This document shows, piece after piece, positions 29,690 through 39,432 of a stretch of DNA of 64,000 nt. How positions within the stretch are numbered: position 1 is the first letter of the stretch; each line of letters starts with the position of its first letter. Source of the stretch: Szabonella alba (GTDB lineage: Bacteria > Pseudomonadota > Alphaproteobacteria > Rhodobacterales > Rhodobacteraceae); NCBI RefSeq assembly GCF_016765775.1, contig NZ_JAESVN010000003.1, positions 124,001 to 188,000 of the forward strand, read 5' to 3'. The translations under genes and the position numbers were made by a program. The notes under the pieces are model-generated. The model saw nothing but the letters and a program-made list of their open reading frames with translations, did no database searches and was not told the origin of the DNA.

Positions 29690-30244
29690 TCAGGGAATGA
29701 TCCGGCTGTATTTCACACCCGACAGCGTGGCCCCGGCGATCAGTCCCGACTGGCCGAAGACAAGCGCGATGACGGGGGATATTTCGGTCGTTTCCTTGCC
29801 CAGACTGCCACCCTGTTCGGGGGTCGCATAACGCACATCGGCGCCCGCCGCCCAGCCCGGTGCGCGGCGGAAATCGCCCAATGCGCTTTCAGTCAGGAAA
29901 AACAGCGCATGGGCATATTGCTGCGCGCCGATCTGGAAACCGACCGTGGCGCGCGTCGCGGAATAATAATCGACCGTGGCATTGTTGATGCGAAGCGCGC
30001 CCTGACCATAGCCACCGCCAAAGCCAAATCCGGCCTCGGTGATCAGCGGCATGTAAAGCACGCCATAGCTTTTCTGTTCCAGATCCCGGGTGCCGGGATA
30101 GCTGCGGAACAGATAGTCCCGCGTCGCATCGACCCGTGCATCCAGACGCTGCGCCCCGCCGCCGCCGATGCCATTGGCACAGCCCGCCAGTGCCAGTCCG
30201 GCCGCGCCCGTTGCCAGAAATGTCCGTCTTTGGATATTCGTCAT
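29690..30244 (-). CDS. SYLF/Ysc84-domain lipoprotein
   Basis: This 184-aa protein starts MTNIQRRTFLATGAAGLALAGC, a lipoprotein signal with lipobox LAGC and a twin-arginine-like RR. The mature part matches the SYLF (Ysc84) lipid-binding domain, with YGVLYMPLITEAGFGFGGGYG and a glycine-rich second half ending ATLSGVKYSRIIP. Eukaryotic relatives bind phosphoinositides; bacterial roles are poorly known, and envelope association is likely. It is convergent with the dehydrogenase gene. Confidence 0.8.
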   Translation of the reverse strand: MTNIQRRTFLATGAAGLALAGCANGIGGGGAQRLDARVDATRDYLFRSYPGTRDLEQKSYGVLYMPLITEAGFGFGGGYGQGALRINNATVDYYSATRATVGFQIGAQQYAHALFFLTESALGDFRRAPGWAAGADVRYATPEQGGSLGKETTEISPVIALVFGQSGLIAGATLSGVKYSRIIP

Positions 30245-30428
30245 GCTGCCCGCCTTTCCTGTGGCGCTGCCCCTTGGGCGGTGCCATGCCTGTTGAGGGG
30301 CTCTGCGGCCCCCTTATACCACCAGATATAGCGCGCCCTCACAGGGTTGTCATCCACCGCCTGTGTCACCCGGGCCGCTTGCGCGTCATCCCGCCGTTCG
30401 CGGCCCCGGAAAACGGCAGGCAGGCGCT

Positions 30429-31448
30429 TCAGACCTCATCGCGCAAAAGCCGCGCCATGTCAGGCGCGAAATAGGTCAGCACCGCGTCACAGCCCGCCCG
30501 GCGGAAGGCCATCAGGCTTTCGGTCATGGCGCGGGTGCCGTCGATCCAGCCATGCCCCGCCGCGGCCCGGATCATCGCATATTCGCCCGAAACCTGATAG
30601 GCCGAGACCGGCACGCCGAAGGTTTCCTTCACGCGGTGGCAGATGTCCAGATAGGGCATCCCCGGCTTGACCATAACCATATCCGCACCCTCGGACAGGT
30701 CGCGCGCGACAAGACGCAGCGCCTCATCGGAATTGGCTGGGTTCATCTGATAGGTCTTCTTGTCGCCCACCAGACGCCCCGAGGCGCCGACCGCATCACG
30801 GAACGGACCATAGAAGGCCGAGGCATATTTCGCGGCATAGCTGAGGATCGCCACATCCTTGTGGCCTGCCGCCTCCAGCGCCGCCCGCATAGCACCGATG
30901 CGCCCGTCCATCATGTCCGAAGGGCCAAGGATATCCGCCCCCGCCTCGGCCTGTGCAAGGCTCATCGCGACCAGCGCCTCAATCGTCTCATCGTTCAGGA
31001 TCACGCCGTCGTGCACCAGTCCGTCATGGCCATTGGCATTATAGGGATCCAGCGCCACATCGGTCATCACGGCCAGTTCCGGCACTGCCGCCTTTACCGC
31101 GCGGATTGCCCGGTTGGCCAGATTATCGGGGTTCCACGCCTCTTCACAGCCTTCGCTGCGCAGGTCGGGATCGGTATAGGGAAACAGGCAGATCGCCGGA
31201 ATGCCCAGACGCGCGGCTTCCTCGGCCTGCGCCACGATCCGGTCAACCGACAGCCGCGCGACGCCGGGCATCGAGGGGATCGCCTCTTCGATGCCGGTGC
31301 CTTCCCGCACGAAAAGCGGCCAGATCAGATCATTCACCGACAGCACGTTTTCCTGCGCAAGACGGCGCAGCGCATCCATGCGGCGCAGGCGGCGGAAACG
31401 GGTGCCCGGAAAGGGGGCGGCAGCATAGGGCACGGGGCCGAGGGGCAT
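30429..31448 (-). CDS. hemB: delta-aminolevulinic acid dehydratase (porphobilinogen synthase)
   Basis: HemB joins two 5-aminolevulinate molecules into porphobilinogen for haem, cobalamin and (where present) bacteriochlorophyll. The 339-aa protein has the two Schiff-base lysine segments, SYAAKYASAFYGPFRD near residue 205 and DMVMVKPGMPYLDI near residue 257, and the substrate/metal region TDVALDPYNANGHDG. The ALDPYN sequence without the cysteine triad indicates the magnesium-type enzyme, as is usual in Rhodobacterales. The ATG at 31448 follows AAGGA and gives the expected N-terminus MPLGPVPYAAAPFPGTR. An in-frame extension of 34 residues upstream is not family-like. Confidence 0.94.
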   Translation of the reverse strand: MPLGPVPYAAAPFPGTRFRRLRRMDALRRLAQENVLSVNDLIWPLFVREGTGIEEAIPSMPGVARLSVDRIVAQAEEAARLGIPAICLFPYTDPDLRSEGCEEAWNPDNLANRAIRAVKAAVPELAVMTDVALDPYNANGHDGLVHDGVILNDETIEALVAMSLAQAEAGADILGPSDMMDGRIGAMRAALEAAGHKDVAILSYAAKYASAFYGPFRDAVGASGRLVGDKKTYQMNPANSDEALRLVARDLSEGADMVMVKPGMPYLDICHRVKETFGVPVSAYQVSGEYAMIRAAAGHGWIDGTRAMTESLMAFRRAGCDAVLTYFAPDMARLLRDEV

Positions 31449-31653
31449 GGCGGCAGGGTCCTTTCGGGCGGGCAGGCCCCGGCAAGGGGCATCTGGATCA
31501 GGGATGCAGGCCCGCAGCAGGGGCTTGCGCGATTTCCTTTTGCCTGCCATGGAAAGGCCCGCGTCTCAAGAGCAGTCTCAAGCATGGGAGTGACGCATCC
31601 AACGCAGAGGCGGGACTTTCGTCGCGCACAGGACATCAGGCAGGGGCGGCAAC

Positions 31654-32175
31654 TTGCAATGGTATGAGACGATTTTCCGGCTGATCGACATGCGGTCCTT
31701 CTCGAACCTGTGGTTCTGGATCGTGCTGGCCGTGATGTGGTCGACGGCCAGCCACTGGATCATCGGCGTGCCCTTTGACATGGTCACCCGCGCGCGCAAG
31801 CAGGGCGGGCAGGCCATGGCCGATCTGGAAGCCGCAACCGGGATCAACACCCGGCGTGTGCTTTATGTGCTGCGGGTGTCAGGCTCATGGCTGACGGGGC
31901 TCAGCTTCTTCCTGCTGACCAGCCTGCTTGCACTGGGCTTCTTCTACGGAATCGAATTCGCGCAGGCGTTGTTTCTGTTGCTTATGCCGATGACCGTCGT
32001 CAGTGCCCTGACCCTGCGCGCCGCCCTGCGCTATGAGCGTGCGCCACCCGAAGGGCATGATCTGTGCCGGATGCTGACCTTTCACCGGATGAAGGTGCAG
32101 GCGCTTGGCATGATCTCGATCTTCATCACCGCGATGTGGGGCATGTGGCAGAACATGCGGCTGGACGCGTTCTGA
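31654..32175 (+). CDS. conserved Rhodobacterales membrane protein (often labelled component of SufBCD complex)
   Basis: This 173-aa protein has three hydrophobic segments (NLWFWIVLAVMWSTASHWI, LTGLSFFLLTSLLALGFFYG, ALFLLLMPMTVVSALTL) and a final amphipathic/membrane helix (GMISIFITAMWGMWQNM). From memory, close relatives in Rhodobacterales carry the label component of SufBCD complex, but there is no Suf gene here and I see nothing that shows an iron-sulfur role. The start is TTG 31654, giving the usual MQWYETIFRLIDMRSFSNLW; ATG 31690 is an alternative. It lies just upstream of mfd in the same direction. Confidence 0.7.
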   Translation: MQWYETIFRLIDMRSFSNLWFWIVLAVMWSTASHWIIGVPFDMVTRARKQGGQAMADLEAATGINTRRVLYVLRVSGSWLTGLSFFLLTSLLALGFFYGIEFAQALFLLLMPMTVVSALTLRAALRYERAPPEGHDLCRMLTFHRMKVQALGMISIFITAMWGMWQNMRLDAF

Positions 32176-32252
32176 GACCATCAGACCGGAACAGATAAAC
32201 GCGGATGCCAAGCGCACAGGCGCGGCAGGAGCAGACAGGAAAGGCCGAAAAA

Positions 32253-35200
32253 ATGGCTGGCGAAAGGATCATCCTGGGCGGCGCGCCCGAAGGGTTCGAT
32301 GCGCGGCTTCTGACGCGGGAGGCGGCAAAGGGCCAGCCGGTCATCCATGTCGCGCGCGACGACAAGCGGATGGAGGCGATGCGGGCCGCCCTTGCAGTCG
32401 TGGCGCCGGATCTGGCGGTGCTGGATCTGCCGGCATGGGATTGCCTGCCCTATGACCGGGTTTCGCCCAATCCCGATATCGTTTCGCGCCGGATGGCGAC
32501 GCTGGCGGCGCTGGCGCAGGGCCTTGGCGGGCCGGTCATCCTGTTGACGACACTGAATGCCGCAAGTCAGCGCCTGCCCGCGCGTGACGTGCTGCGGGAC
32601 GCCTCCTTTGCCGCGCGGGTCGGGCACCGGATTGATGAAGCCTCCTTGCGCATCTTTCTGACACGCATGGGTTTTTCGCCCAGTTCGCAAGTGGCCGAAC
32701 CCGGCGATTACGCCATCCGGGGCGGGATCGTCGATATCTATCCGCCGGGGGCGGGCGGGCCGGTGCGGCTGGATCTTTTCGGCGATGTGCTGGACGGGGC
32801 GCGGCGCTTTGACGTCGCGACGCAGCGCACGACCGAAAAGCTGACCCATATCGAATTCGCGCCAGTGTCCGAGGTCATTCTGGACGAGGCCTCGATTGCG
32901 CGCTTCCGGCAGAACTACCGTGTGGAATTTGGCGCAGGCGGGTCCGAGGATCCGCTTTATGAAGCGGTGAGTGCCGGCCGCAAACATCAGGGGATGGAGC
33001 ATTGGCTGCCCTTCTTCCATGCCCGTTTGGAAACGATTTTCGACCATCTGCCCGGGGCCTCGGTCCTGCTGGACGATCAGCTTGACCCCGCAAGGCTGGC
33101 CCGCTGGGAAGGCATTGCCGATCAATATGATGCCCGGCGTGAGGCGATGGCCGCGCGCGGGCGGATGGACACGGTCTACAAGCCTTCAGCGCCCGAACTG
33201 CTCTATCTCGACGAGGCGGCATGGACCGAGGCACTGGCCGGGCGCCGGGTGATCCAGCTGTCACCACTGCCGCAATCGCCGGGGCCGGGCGTTCTGGATG
33301 CGGGCGGGCGGATCGGGCGCAGTTTCGCCCCTGAACGTCAGCAAGAAAATATAAGTCTTTTCAGTGTTCTGTCGGATCATATTCGGGCATTGCGCGAAGA
33401 CCGGCAGGTGGTCATCGCCTCATGGTCCGAAGGCGCGCGGGACCGGTTGCAGGGCCTGCTGGCCGATCAGGGGCTGACCGGCGCGCGGCTGATCGCGGAT
33501 TTCCGCGAATTGCCCGAGGGGCGGGGCACGCTGTCGCTGATCGTCTGGCCGCTTGAGGCGGGTTTTGTCGCGCCGGGGCTGGCGGTGATTTCCGAACAGG
33601 ATGTTCTGGGCGACCGGCTGATTTCCCGCAGCCGCAAGAAACGCAAGGCCGAGAATTTCCTGCGCGATGCGGAGACCCTGACGCCCGGCGATCTGGTCGT
33701 GCATGTTGAACATGGCGTCGGCCGGTACATGGGCATGGAAACCCTGCGCGTGCCCGATCCGGTTTCGGGGCGACCCGGTCCGCCGCATGAATATCTGTAT
33801 CTGGTCTATGCCGAAGAGGCCAAGCTGTATCTGCCGGTCGAGAATATCGAACTGCTGACCCGCTATGGCCATGAAGAGGGCTTGCTGGACCGGCTGGGCG
33901 GCGGCGCATGGCAGGCCAAGAAGGCCAAACTGAAGCAGCGCATCCGCGAGATTGCCGAACGCCTGATGCGGATCGCGGCGGAACGGCTGCTGCGCAAGGC
34001 TCCGGTTCTGGAGACCCCGCATGACATGTGGGAAGCTTTCGCCGCGCGCTTTCCCTATCAGGAAACCGATGACCAGCTGACCGCGATTGCCGATGTGATG
34101 GCCGATCTTGAGGCGGGAACGCCGATGGACCGCTTGGTCGTGGGCGATGTCGGCTTTGGCAAGACCGAGGTCGCGATGCGCGCGGCCTTTGCCGCGGCGC
34201 TGGCGGGAATGCAGGTTGCGGTGATCTGCCCGACCACATTGCTGGCGCGGCAGCATTACCGCAGCTTTGCCGAGCGATTTCGCGGATTTCCGATCAATGT
34301 CAGACCCTTGTCACGCTTTGTTTCAGCAAAGGATGCAGCGGCAACAAGGGCTGGTCTGGCCGATGGGTCGGTCGATATCTGTGTCGGCACCCATGCGCTG
34401 CTGGCCAAGGCCATCCGCTTCAAGAACCTTGGCCTGCTGGTGATCGACGAGGAACAGCATTTCGGGGTCAGCCATAAGGAACGGCTGAAGGAAATGCGGT
34501 CCGAGGTGCATGTGCTGACCCTGACCGCAACGCCGATCCCGCGCACGCTGCAACTGTCGCTGACCGGCGTGCGGGATCTGTCGATCATCGCGACGCCGCC
34601 GGTGGACCGTCTGGCGATCCGCACCTATGTCGCTGAATTCGACGGGGTGACGATCCGCGAGGCATTGCTGCGCGAACGCTATCGCGGCGGGCAAAGTTTC
34701 TATGTCGTGCCGCGCATTTCCGACCTGCATGAGATTGAGGATTTCCTGAAAACCCATGTGCCCGAGGTCAGCTATATCATCGCGCATGGCCAGCTTGCGG
34801 CGGGGGATCTGGATGCAAGGATGAACGATTTCTACGACGGAAAATATGATGTCCTGCTGGCCACGACGATTGTGGAATCCGGGCTGGACATTCCGACCGC
34901 GAACACGATGGTCGTGCATCGCGCGGATATGTTCGGCCTGTCGCAGCTTTACCAGATCCGGGGCCGGGTGGGCCGGGCCAAGACCCGGGCCTATGCGTAT
35001 CTTACCACCAAACCCCGCGCACCGCTGACCCCGCAGGCGATGAAGCGTCTGCGGCTTCTGGGCAGTCTTGACAGTCTGGGGGCGGGGTTCAACCTTGCCA
35101 GCCACGACCTTGATCTGCGCGGCGCGGGCAACCTGCTGGGTGAGGAACAGTCAGGCCATATCAAGGAAGTCGGGTATGAGCTTTACCAGTCCATGCTGGA

Positions 35201-35714
35201 GGAAACGATTGCCAAGCTGCGCTCAGGTGAGATTTCGGGCCTGACCGAGGCTGATGACCAATGGGCGCCCACGATCAATCTGGGCGTGCCGGTGCTGATC
35301 CCCGAGGAGTATGTGCCCGATCTGGATCTGCGGCTGGGGCTTTACCGGCGGCTGTCGGGCCTTGCGACCAAGGTTGAACTGGAGGGCTTTGCCGCCGAAC
35401 TGATCGACCGTTTCGGCCCGCTGCCGCGTGAGGTCAATACGCTGATGCTGGTGGTGCGGGTCAAGGCAATGTGCAAGCGCGCGGGCATTTCGCGCATTGA
35501 TGCCGGGCCGAAAGGCGCGACAGTGCAGTTTCACAATGACAAATTCGTCAATCCGGCGGGGTTGGTGGATTTCCTGCGCGGTCAGCCGGGCGCAAGGGTG
35601 CAGGGCAACAAGATCGTCCTGCCCGCCGACTGGAAATCCGAGGGTGACCGCATCAAGGGCGCCTTTGCCATCGCCAAGGGGCTGGCCGAACAGGTCAAGG
35701 CTGCGGAAGGATAA
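32253..35714 (+). CDS. mfd: transcription-repair coupling factor
   Basis: Mfd removes RNA polymerase stalled at DNA lesions and recruits UvrA. The ~1153-aa protein has the UvrB-homology region at the N-terminus (LDLPAWDCLPYDRVSPNPDI), the CarD-like RNA polymerase interaction domain around residues 470-560 (GDLVVHVEHGVGRYMGMETL), and a RecG-like helicase core. Helicase motifs include VVGDVGFGKTEVAMRAAF, DEEQHFGV, LTATPIPRTL and QIRGRVGRAKTRAYAYL. The TRCF domain is at the C-terminus. The ATG at 32253 follows AGGAAAGG; an upstream in-frame start at 32205 would add 16 residues. Full length. Confidence 0.95.
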   Translation: MAGERIILGGAPEGFDARLLTREAAKGQPVIHVARDDKRMEAMRAALAVVAPDLAVLDLPAWDCLPYDRVSPNPDIVSRRMATLAALAQGLGGPVILLTTLNAASQRLPARDVLRDASFAARVGHRIDEASLRIFLTRMGFSPSSQVAEPGDYAIRGGIVDIYPPGAGGPVRLDLFGDVLDGARRFDVATQRTTEKLTHIEFAPVSEVILDEASIARFRQNYRVEFGAGGSEDPLYEAVSAGRKHQGMEHWLPFFHARLETIFDHLPGASVLLDDQLDPARLARWEGIADQYDARREAMAARGRMDTVYKPSAPELLYLDEAAWTEALAGRRVIQLSPLPQSPGPGVLDAGGRIGRSFAPERQQENISLFSVLSDHIRALREDRQVVIASWSEGARDRLQGLLADQGLTGARLIADFRELPEGRGTLSLIVWPLEAGFVAPGLAVISEQDVLGDRLISRSRKKRKAENFLRDAETLTPGDLVVHVEHGVGRYMGMETLRVPDPVSGRPGPPHEYLYLVYAEEAKLYLPVENIELLTRYGHEEGLLDRLGGGAWQAKKAKLKQRIREIAERLMRIAAERLLRKAPVLETPHDMWEAFAARFPYQETDDQLTAIADVMADLEAGTPMDRLVVGDVGFGKTEVAMRAAFAAALAGMQVAVICPTTLLARQHYRSFAERFRGFPINVRPLSRFVSAKDAAATRAGLADGSVDICVGTHALLAKAIRFKNLGLLVIDEEQHFGVSHKERLKEMRSEVHVLTLTATPIPRTLQLSLTGVRDLSIIATPPVDRLAIRTYVAEFDGVTIREALLRERYRGGQSFYVVPRISDLHEIEDFLKTHVPEVSYIIAHGQLAAGDLDARMNDFYDGKYDVLLATTIVESGLDIPTANTMVVHRADMFGLSQLYQIRGRVGRAKTRAYAYLTTKPRAPLTPQAMKRLRLLGSLDSLGAGFNLASHDLDLRGAGNLLGEEQSGHIKEVGYELYQSMLEETIAKLRSGEISGLTEADDQWAPTINLGVPVLIPEEYVPDLDLRLGLYRRLSGLATKVELEGFAAELIDRFGPLPREVNTLMLVVRVKAMCKRAGISRIDAGPKGATVQFHNDKFVNPAGLVDFLRGQPGARVQGNKIVLPADWKSEGDRIKGAFAIAKGLAEQVKAAEG

Positions 35715-35759
35715 GCCTTCCGCAGCCTGATTTTGCAGCCCGATATTGGCAACCCGCGC

Positions 35760-36962
35760 TTACTGGCGGCGGATCAGTTGCATCGCCCCCAGAGCCAGCG
35801 ACAACAGCACCGCCGCACCCAGAACCAGCGGCAGCGAGGTGCCGTCAAAGGCAAGCCCGATCGGCACTGCCAGCATCACCCCCAGCACGGTCGAGACCGA
35901 GGCGATCAGCGAGGCGGCAAGCCCGGCGATATGGCCCACCGGCTCCATCGCGAGGGCGTTCAGATTGCCCATGGTCAGTCCCATCATCCCGAACATCAGC
36001 ACGGTCCAGAGGAAGAAGCCCGCGAATTGAACCGAATTGTTCTGCGGACCGGCAAGAATGACCAGCAGATAAATCAGCGTCGCGGCCAGTGCCCCGGCAT
36101 AGGCATTCGCCGCAACCTTGCGCATTCCCAGCACCATCACGATCCGGCTGTTCAGGAAGGACGCCCCCGCCGCGATCAGGGCGCCAAGGGCGAACCACAG
36201 GGGGAAGCTTTCCCCCATGCCGAAACGCTGTTCATAGATCCCCTGAATAGAGGAGATCGTCGCCATCAAGACTCCGGTGGTCAGCGCCTGAATCAGGATC
36301 GAGACATTGACCACACGATAGGAAAACAGTTCCCGCGCGGCGGTGGCAAGGCTGCCAAGGTCAATCGGCTTGCGCGCCTCGGGTGGCAGGGTTTCGGGCT
36401 GACGCAGCGCCAGCCACAGCATCGACAGGCCCGAAAACAGGATGAAGGCCAGAAAGATCGCATGCCAGCCCGCCAGCCGGATGATGCCCTGACCGGCAAG
36501 CGGCGCAAGGGCGGGCACGATCATGAAGACCATCATCGCAAAGGACATGATCCGCGCCATGTCGCGCCCTTTGAAAAGGTCGCGCACGATGGCCAGTGAT
36601 ACGGTGCGCGGCCCGGCAGCGCCCAGCCCCTGCACCAGACGCGCGGCCAGCAGCACCTCAAGCGATTGCGCCAGCCAGCAGACAAGGGCCGCGATGCAAT
36701 AGATCGCACCGCTGGCAAGGATCACCCGCTTGCGTCCGAAACGGTCCGACAGCGGCCCGGCAAACAGCGTGCCGATCCCCATGCCCAGAAAGAACAGGCC
36801 CACGACAAGCTGCGCGCGGTTGGGGTTCTCGGGCGACAATGTCGCGCCGATTTCCGGCATCGCGGGCAGCATCGCGTCGATGGAAAAGGCGATGGTGGCA
36901 AACAGCATCGCGATCAGGGCGATGAATTCAACCTGCGACAGGCGTTGTGTCGGGGCGTTCAT
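35760..36962 (-). CDS. MFS multidrug efflux transporter, Bcr/CflA type
   Basis: The 400-aa protein has twelve hydrophobic segments. The early segment has the family-typical FSIDAMLPAMPEIGATL, followed by the MFS motif A loop GPLSDRFGRKRVILASG. These match the Bcr/CflA drug resistance subfamily (bicyclomycin/chloramphenicol type); the actual substrate is unknown. Its start overlaps the stop of the DsbA-family gene by 4 bases, so the two are co-translated. Confidence 0.9.
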   Translation of the reverse strand: MNAPTQRLSQVEFIALIAMLFATIAFSIDAMLPAMPEIGATLSPENPNRAQLVVGLFFLGMGIGTLFAGPLSDRFGRKRVILASGAIYCIAALVCWLAQSLEVLLAARLVQGLGAAGPRTVSLAIVRDLFKGRDMARIMSFAMMVFMIVPALAPLAGQGIIRLAGWHAIFLAFILFSGLSMLWLALRQPETLPPEARKPIDLGSLATAARELFSYRVVNVSILIQALTTGVLMATISSIQGIYEQRFGMGESFPLWFALGALIAAGASFLNSRIVMVLGMRKVAANAYAGALAATLIYLLVILAGPQNNSVQFAGFFLWTVLMFGMMGLTMGNLNALAMEPVGHIAGLAASLIASVSTVLGVMLAVPIGLAFDGTSLPLVLGAAVLLSLALGAMQLIRRQ

Positions 36963-37615
36963 GTCGCGGCTCCGTCTTCATTCGGGACCTGTGCGGCCAG
37001 TTCATCGATGACCTGCTGCCACAGCGCCACGGGCTGCGCGCCCGACAGGACATATTGCTGCGCGATCAGGAAGGTCGGCACCGCAGTCACCCCCTTGCCG
37101 CGCGCATCCAGATCGCGGGCCATCAGGTCATCACGGTCGGCATCGCTGTCCAGCAGGCGGCGGGTCACGGTTTCATCCATCCCGGCAGCCCCGGCGATGC
37201 GGGCCAGTTCATTCCGGTCGCCGATATCGCGGCCCTCGCGGAAATAGGCGCGGAACAGCGCATCGACCACGGCGTTCTGGCGTCCTTCCAGCCCGGCCCA
37301 ATGGATCAGGCGATGCGCATCCAGCGTGTTGGGCGTGCGGTCCATCGCGTCGAAATTGATCTCTATCCCGGCATTGCGGGCGGCCTCGGCCACGCGGGCA
37401 TAGATTTCCACCGCTTGCGCCTTGCCACCGAATTTCGCCTCAAGATAGCTGCGGCGGTCCATGCCGTCGGCTGGCATCTCGGGATTGAGCTGGAACGGAT
37501 GCCATTCGACGCTGAACGGATGTTCGGGGCGGCTTTCGAATGCGCGGTCCAGAAGGGATTTGCCGATCATGCACCAGGGGCAGATCGGATCGGAAAAAAT
37601 GTCTAGTCGGATCAT
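36959..37615 (-). CDS. DsbA family oxidoreductase (FrnE-like)
   Basis: This 218-aa thioredoxin-fold protein has the active site CPWC in IFSDPICPWCMIGK near residue 12 and the cis-proline region GKGVTAVPTFLI near residue 180. It lacks a signal peptide, so unlike DsbA it should be cytoplasmic, in the FrnE/polyketide-type DsbA subfamily (2-hydroxychromene isomerase relatives). The start is taken as ATG 37615; an adjacent GTG lies one codon upstream. It precedes the exporter gene with a 4-base overlap. Confidence 0.88.
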   Translation of the reverse strand: MIRLDIFSDPICPWCMIGKSLLDRAFESRPEHPFSVEWHPFQLNPEMPADGMDRRSYLEAKFGGKAQAVEIYARVAEAARNAGIEINFDAMDRTPNTLDAHRLIHWAGLEGRQNAVVDALFRAYFREGRDIGDRNELARIAGAAGMDETVTRRLLDSDADRDDLMARDLDARGKGVTAVPTFLIAQQYVLSGAQPVALWQQVIDELAAQVPNEDGAAT

Positions 37616-37681
37616 CACGGAAGTCCTTTCGCGCCCTGCCTTACGCCCGAGCGGAAAGCTGCGCCAGAGGGTCTGAATCGA

Positions 37682-39217
37682 TCAGTCCAGATTTGCGCGG
37701 GAAGTCGCGAGGATTTGACGGATCAGGCGACGGTTGATCTTGCCATTCGCGCCTTGCGGAAAATCGGGCATATGCGCCCAGATCCGGGGCTGTTTGTAGC
37801 GGGCCAGACGGGTTTCGGCATGGGCTGTCAGGGCGCTATCGTCAAGCGGGGCAGCGGCGGCATAGGCGCAGGCGATGACCGAGGTGCCGGGGCGCAGGTC
37901 CAGTTCGACGGCGGCGCAGTTCGTCAGACCGGGAAAGCCGATCATCGCGCTTTCCACCTCAAGCGGTGAGACACGAAAGCCACCCGCATTCATCATGTCA
38001 TCGCCCCGGCCCAGATAGCGGATGGCGCCGTCCGCTTCCATCTGGACGGTGTCACCGGTCACGAACCAGTCGCCGGTGAACCGCGCGGCACTCGCCTCGG
38101 GATCGTTGAAATAGCCCAGAAACAGGCCCGGATCGCTGCGGTGAATGGCCAGAATGCCGGAGGTGCCACGGGGCACAGGCGTGCCCTTGTCATCCAGCAC
38201 CGCAACCGTGCGTCCGGGCTGCACATGGCCTGCCAGGCCTTCGGGGGCGGGGCGGCCGGGGCTGCCGGAAATGAAGGTGGAAATTTCGGACATGCCAAGC
38301 GCCTCATGGATATCGGTGCCGGTCCGGGTCCGCCATTCGGTGCGCAGGGCCGGGGGCAGCGATTCGCCCGCTGACAGGCCATGGCGCAGCCGGGGCAGGG
38401 CGGGCAGATCAGCGCGCAGCATCTGGCGATAGACACCGGGCGCGGCGGCAAAGATCGTGGCGTCGAAGCGTTTCAGCAGGATGGGCAGTTGCGCAGGTGT
38501 CACCCCGGGGGCCGGGATCAGGGCCGTCGCCCCGGCGGTCCAGGGGTCCATCAAGCCTGTGCCCAGCGTATAGGTCCAGTTGAAGGCCCCGGCATGCATC
38601 AGACGGTCAGCCCCGGTCAGCCCATACCAGCCGTCGGTCATCAGCGCCCGCGCAAGGATCGCGCGATGGGCATGGGCCACCGCCTGCGGCCGCCCCGAAG
38701 TGCCCGAGGTGAAGACGATATAGGCCAGCCGCCCGGAATCGCCCAGGGCGAATTCGGCGGGGGGCAGATCGGCCATGGCGGCAAGGCGCGCGGCGGGCAG
38801 GACGGGGCAGGGCGGCGCATCGGGGATCGCCACGCCCTCGGCCTGCACGATCAGGCGTGGTGTCACGGTGGCGCAAAGCTTTTCCACCTCGGGCGCGGTC
38901 AGTTGCGCGGATGTCGGCACCGGGATCAGCCCCGCCGTAATGGCGGCAAGGAAGGTCACGGGAAAATCCGGGCTGTTGTCCAGCCGCAAAAGGATCCGGT
39001 CGCCGGGCGTCAGCCCTTCGGCCAGCAGGCCCGTCGCAACACCCCGCACCGCCGCGACCAGCCGCCCGTAAGACCAGCGTTCCGCCCCCGACAGCGACAG
39101 CAGTTGCAGCGCAATGCGGTCGGGCGCGGCCATGCCTGCCGCCAGCACATGGGCTGCAAGATTGAAACCCGTTTCGGGCAGGGCGGGCGGCAGGGTGGTG
39201 ATGATCGAGGCGGTCAT
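37682..39217 (-). CDS. AMP-binding acyl/aryl-CoA synthetase
   Basis: This 511-aa adenylate-forming ligase activates a carboxylic acid with ATP and CoA. It has the P-loop-like FTSGTSGRPQAVAHAH near residue 170, the A5-type HEALGMSEIS, the A7 motif FVTGDTVQ, the hinge RGDDMMNAGGFRVSP, and the A10 catalytic lysine in QGANGKINRR. The layout and length fit the benzoate-CoA ligase/medium-chain acyl-CoA synthetase group. The substrate is not evident, and there is no adjacent degradation gene. It ends 66 bases before the DsbA-family gene in the same direction. Confidence 0.88.
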   Translation of the reverse strand: MTASIITTLPPALPETGFNLAAHVLAAGMAAPDRIALQLLSLSGAERWSYGRLVAAVRGVATGLLAEGLTPGDRILLRLDNSPDFPVTFLAAITAGLIPVPTSAQLTAPEVEKLCATVTPRLIVQAEGVAIPDAPPCPVLPAARLAAMADLPPAEFALGDSGRLAYIVFTSGTSGRPQAVAHAHRAILARALMTDGWYGLTGADRLMHAGAFNWTYTLGTGLMDPWTAGATALIPAPGVTPAQLPILLKRFDATIFAAAPGVYRQMLRADLPALPRLRHGLSAGESLPPALRTEWRTRTGTDIHEALGMSEISTFISGSPGRPAPEGLAGHVQPGRTVAVLDDKGTPVPRGTSGILAIHRSDPGLFLGYFNDPEASAARFTGDWFVTGDTVQMEADGAIRYLGRGDDMMNAGGFRVSPLEVESAMIGFPGLTNCAAVELDLRPGTSVIACAYAAAAPLDDSALTAHAETRLARYKQPRIWAHMPDFPQGANGKINRRLIRQILATSRANLD

Positions 39218-39264
39218 GAAAATTGCCTACCCCCCTGCGCGGAGATAGGCAATATGATGCAGCG

Positions 39265-39432
39265 TCAGCGGGCGGGGGCGGCGCAATGCGCGCCCGAGGC
39301 CGCCTGCCCCGACCCCAGCGCCAGAAGGGGCGGCGCGCGGAACGGGTTCAGCGGCTCACTGGCTGCAAGATCGGCGGCAACGATGCCAAGGGCACCCAGC
39401 AGAACGGCGGCAGAGATCACGGCGCGGGTCAT
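39265..39432 (-). CDS. 55-aa exported peptide coupled to the YeeE/YedE transporter
   Basis: This short gene encodes a signal-peptide-like N-terminus (MTRAVISAAVLLGALGIVAA) followed by a ~35-residue mature part rich in Ala, Pro and Gly with a single cysteine (SGAHCAAPAR) near the C-terminus. Its ATG overlaps the transporter stop as ATGA, so it is probably translated by coupling. A lone periplasmic cysteine next to a thiosulfate-type transporter and a rhodanese could carry a persulfide. That role is an inference. Confidence 0.55.
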   Translation of the reverse strand: MTRAVISAAVLLGALGIVAADLAASEPLNPFRAPPLLALGSGQAASGAHCAAPAR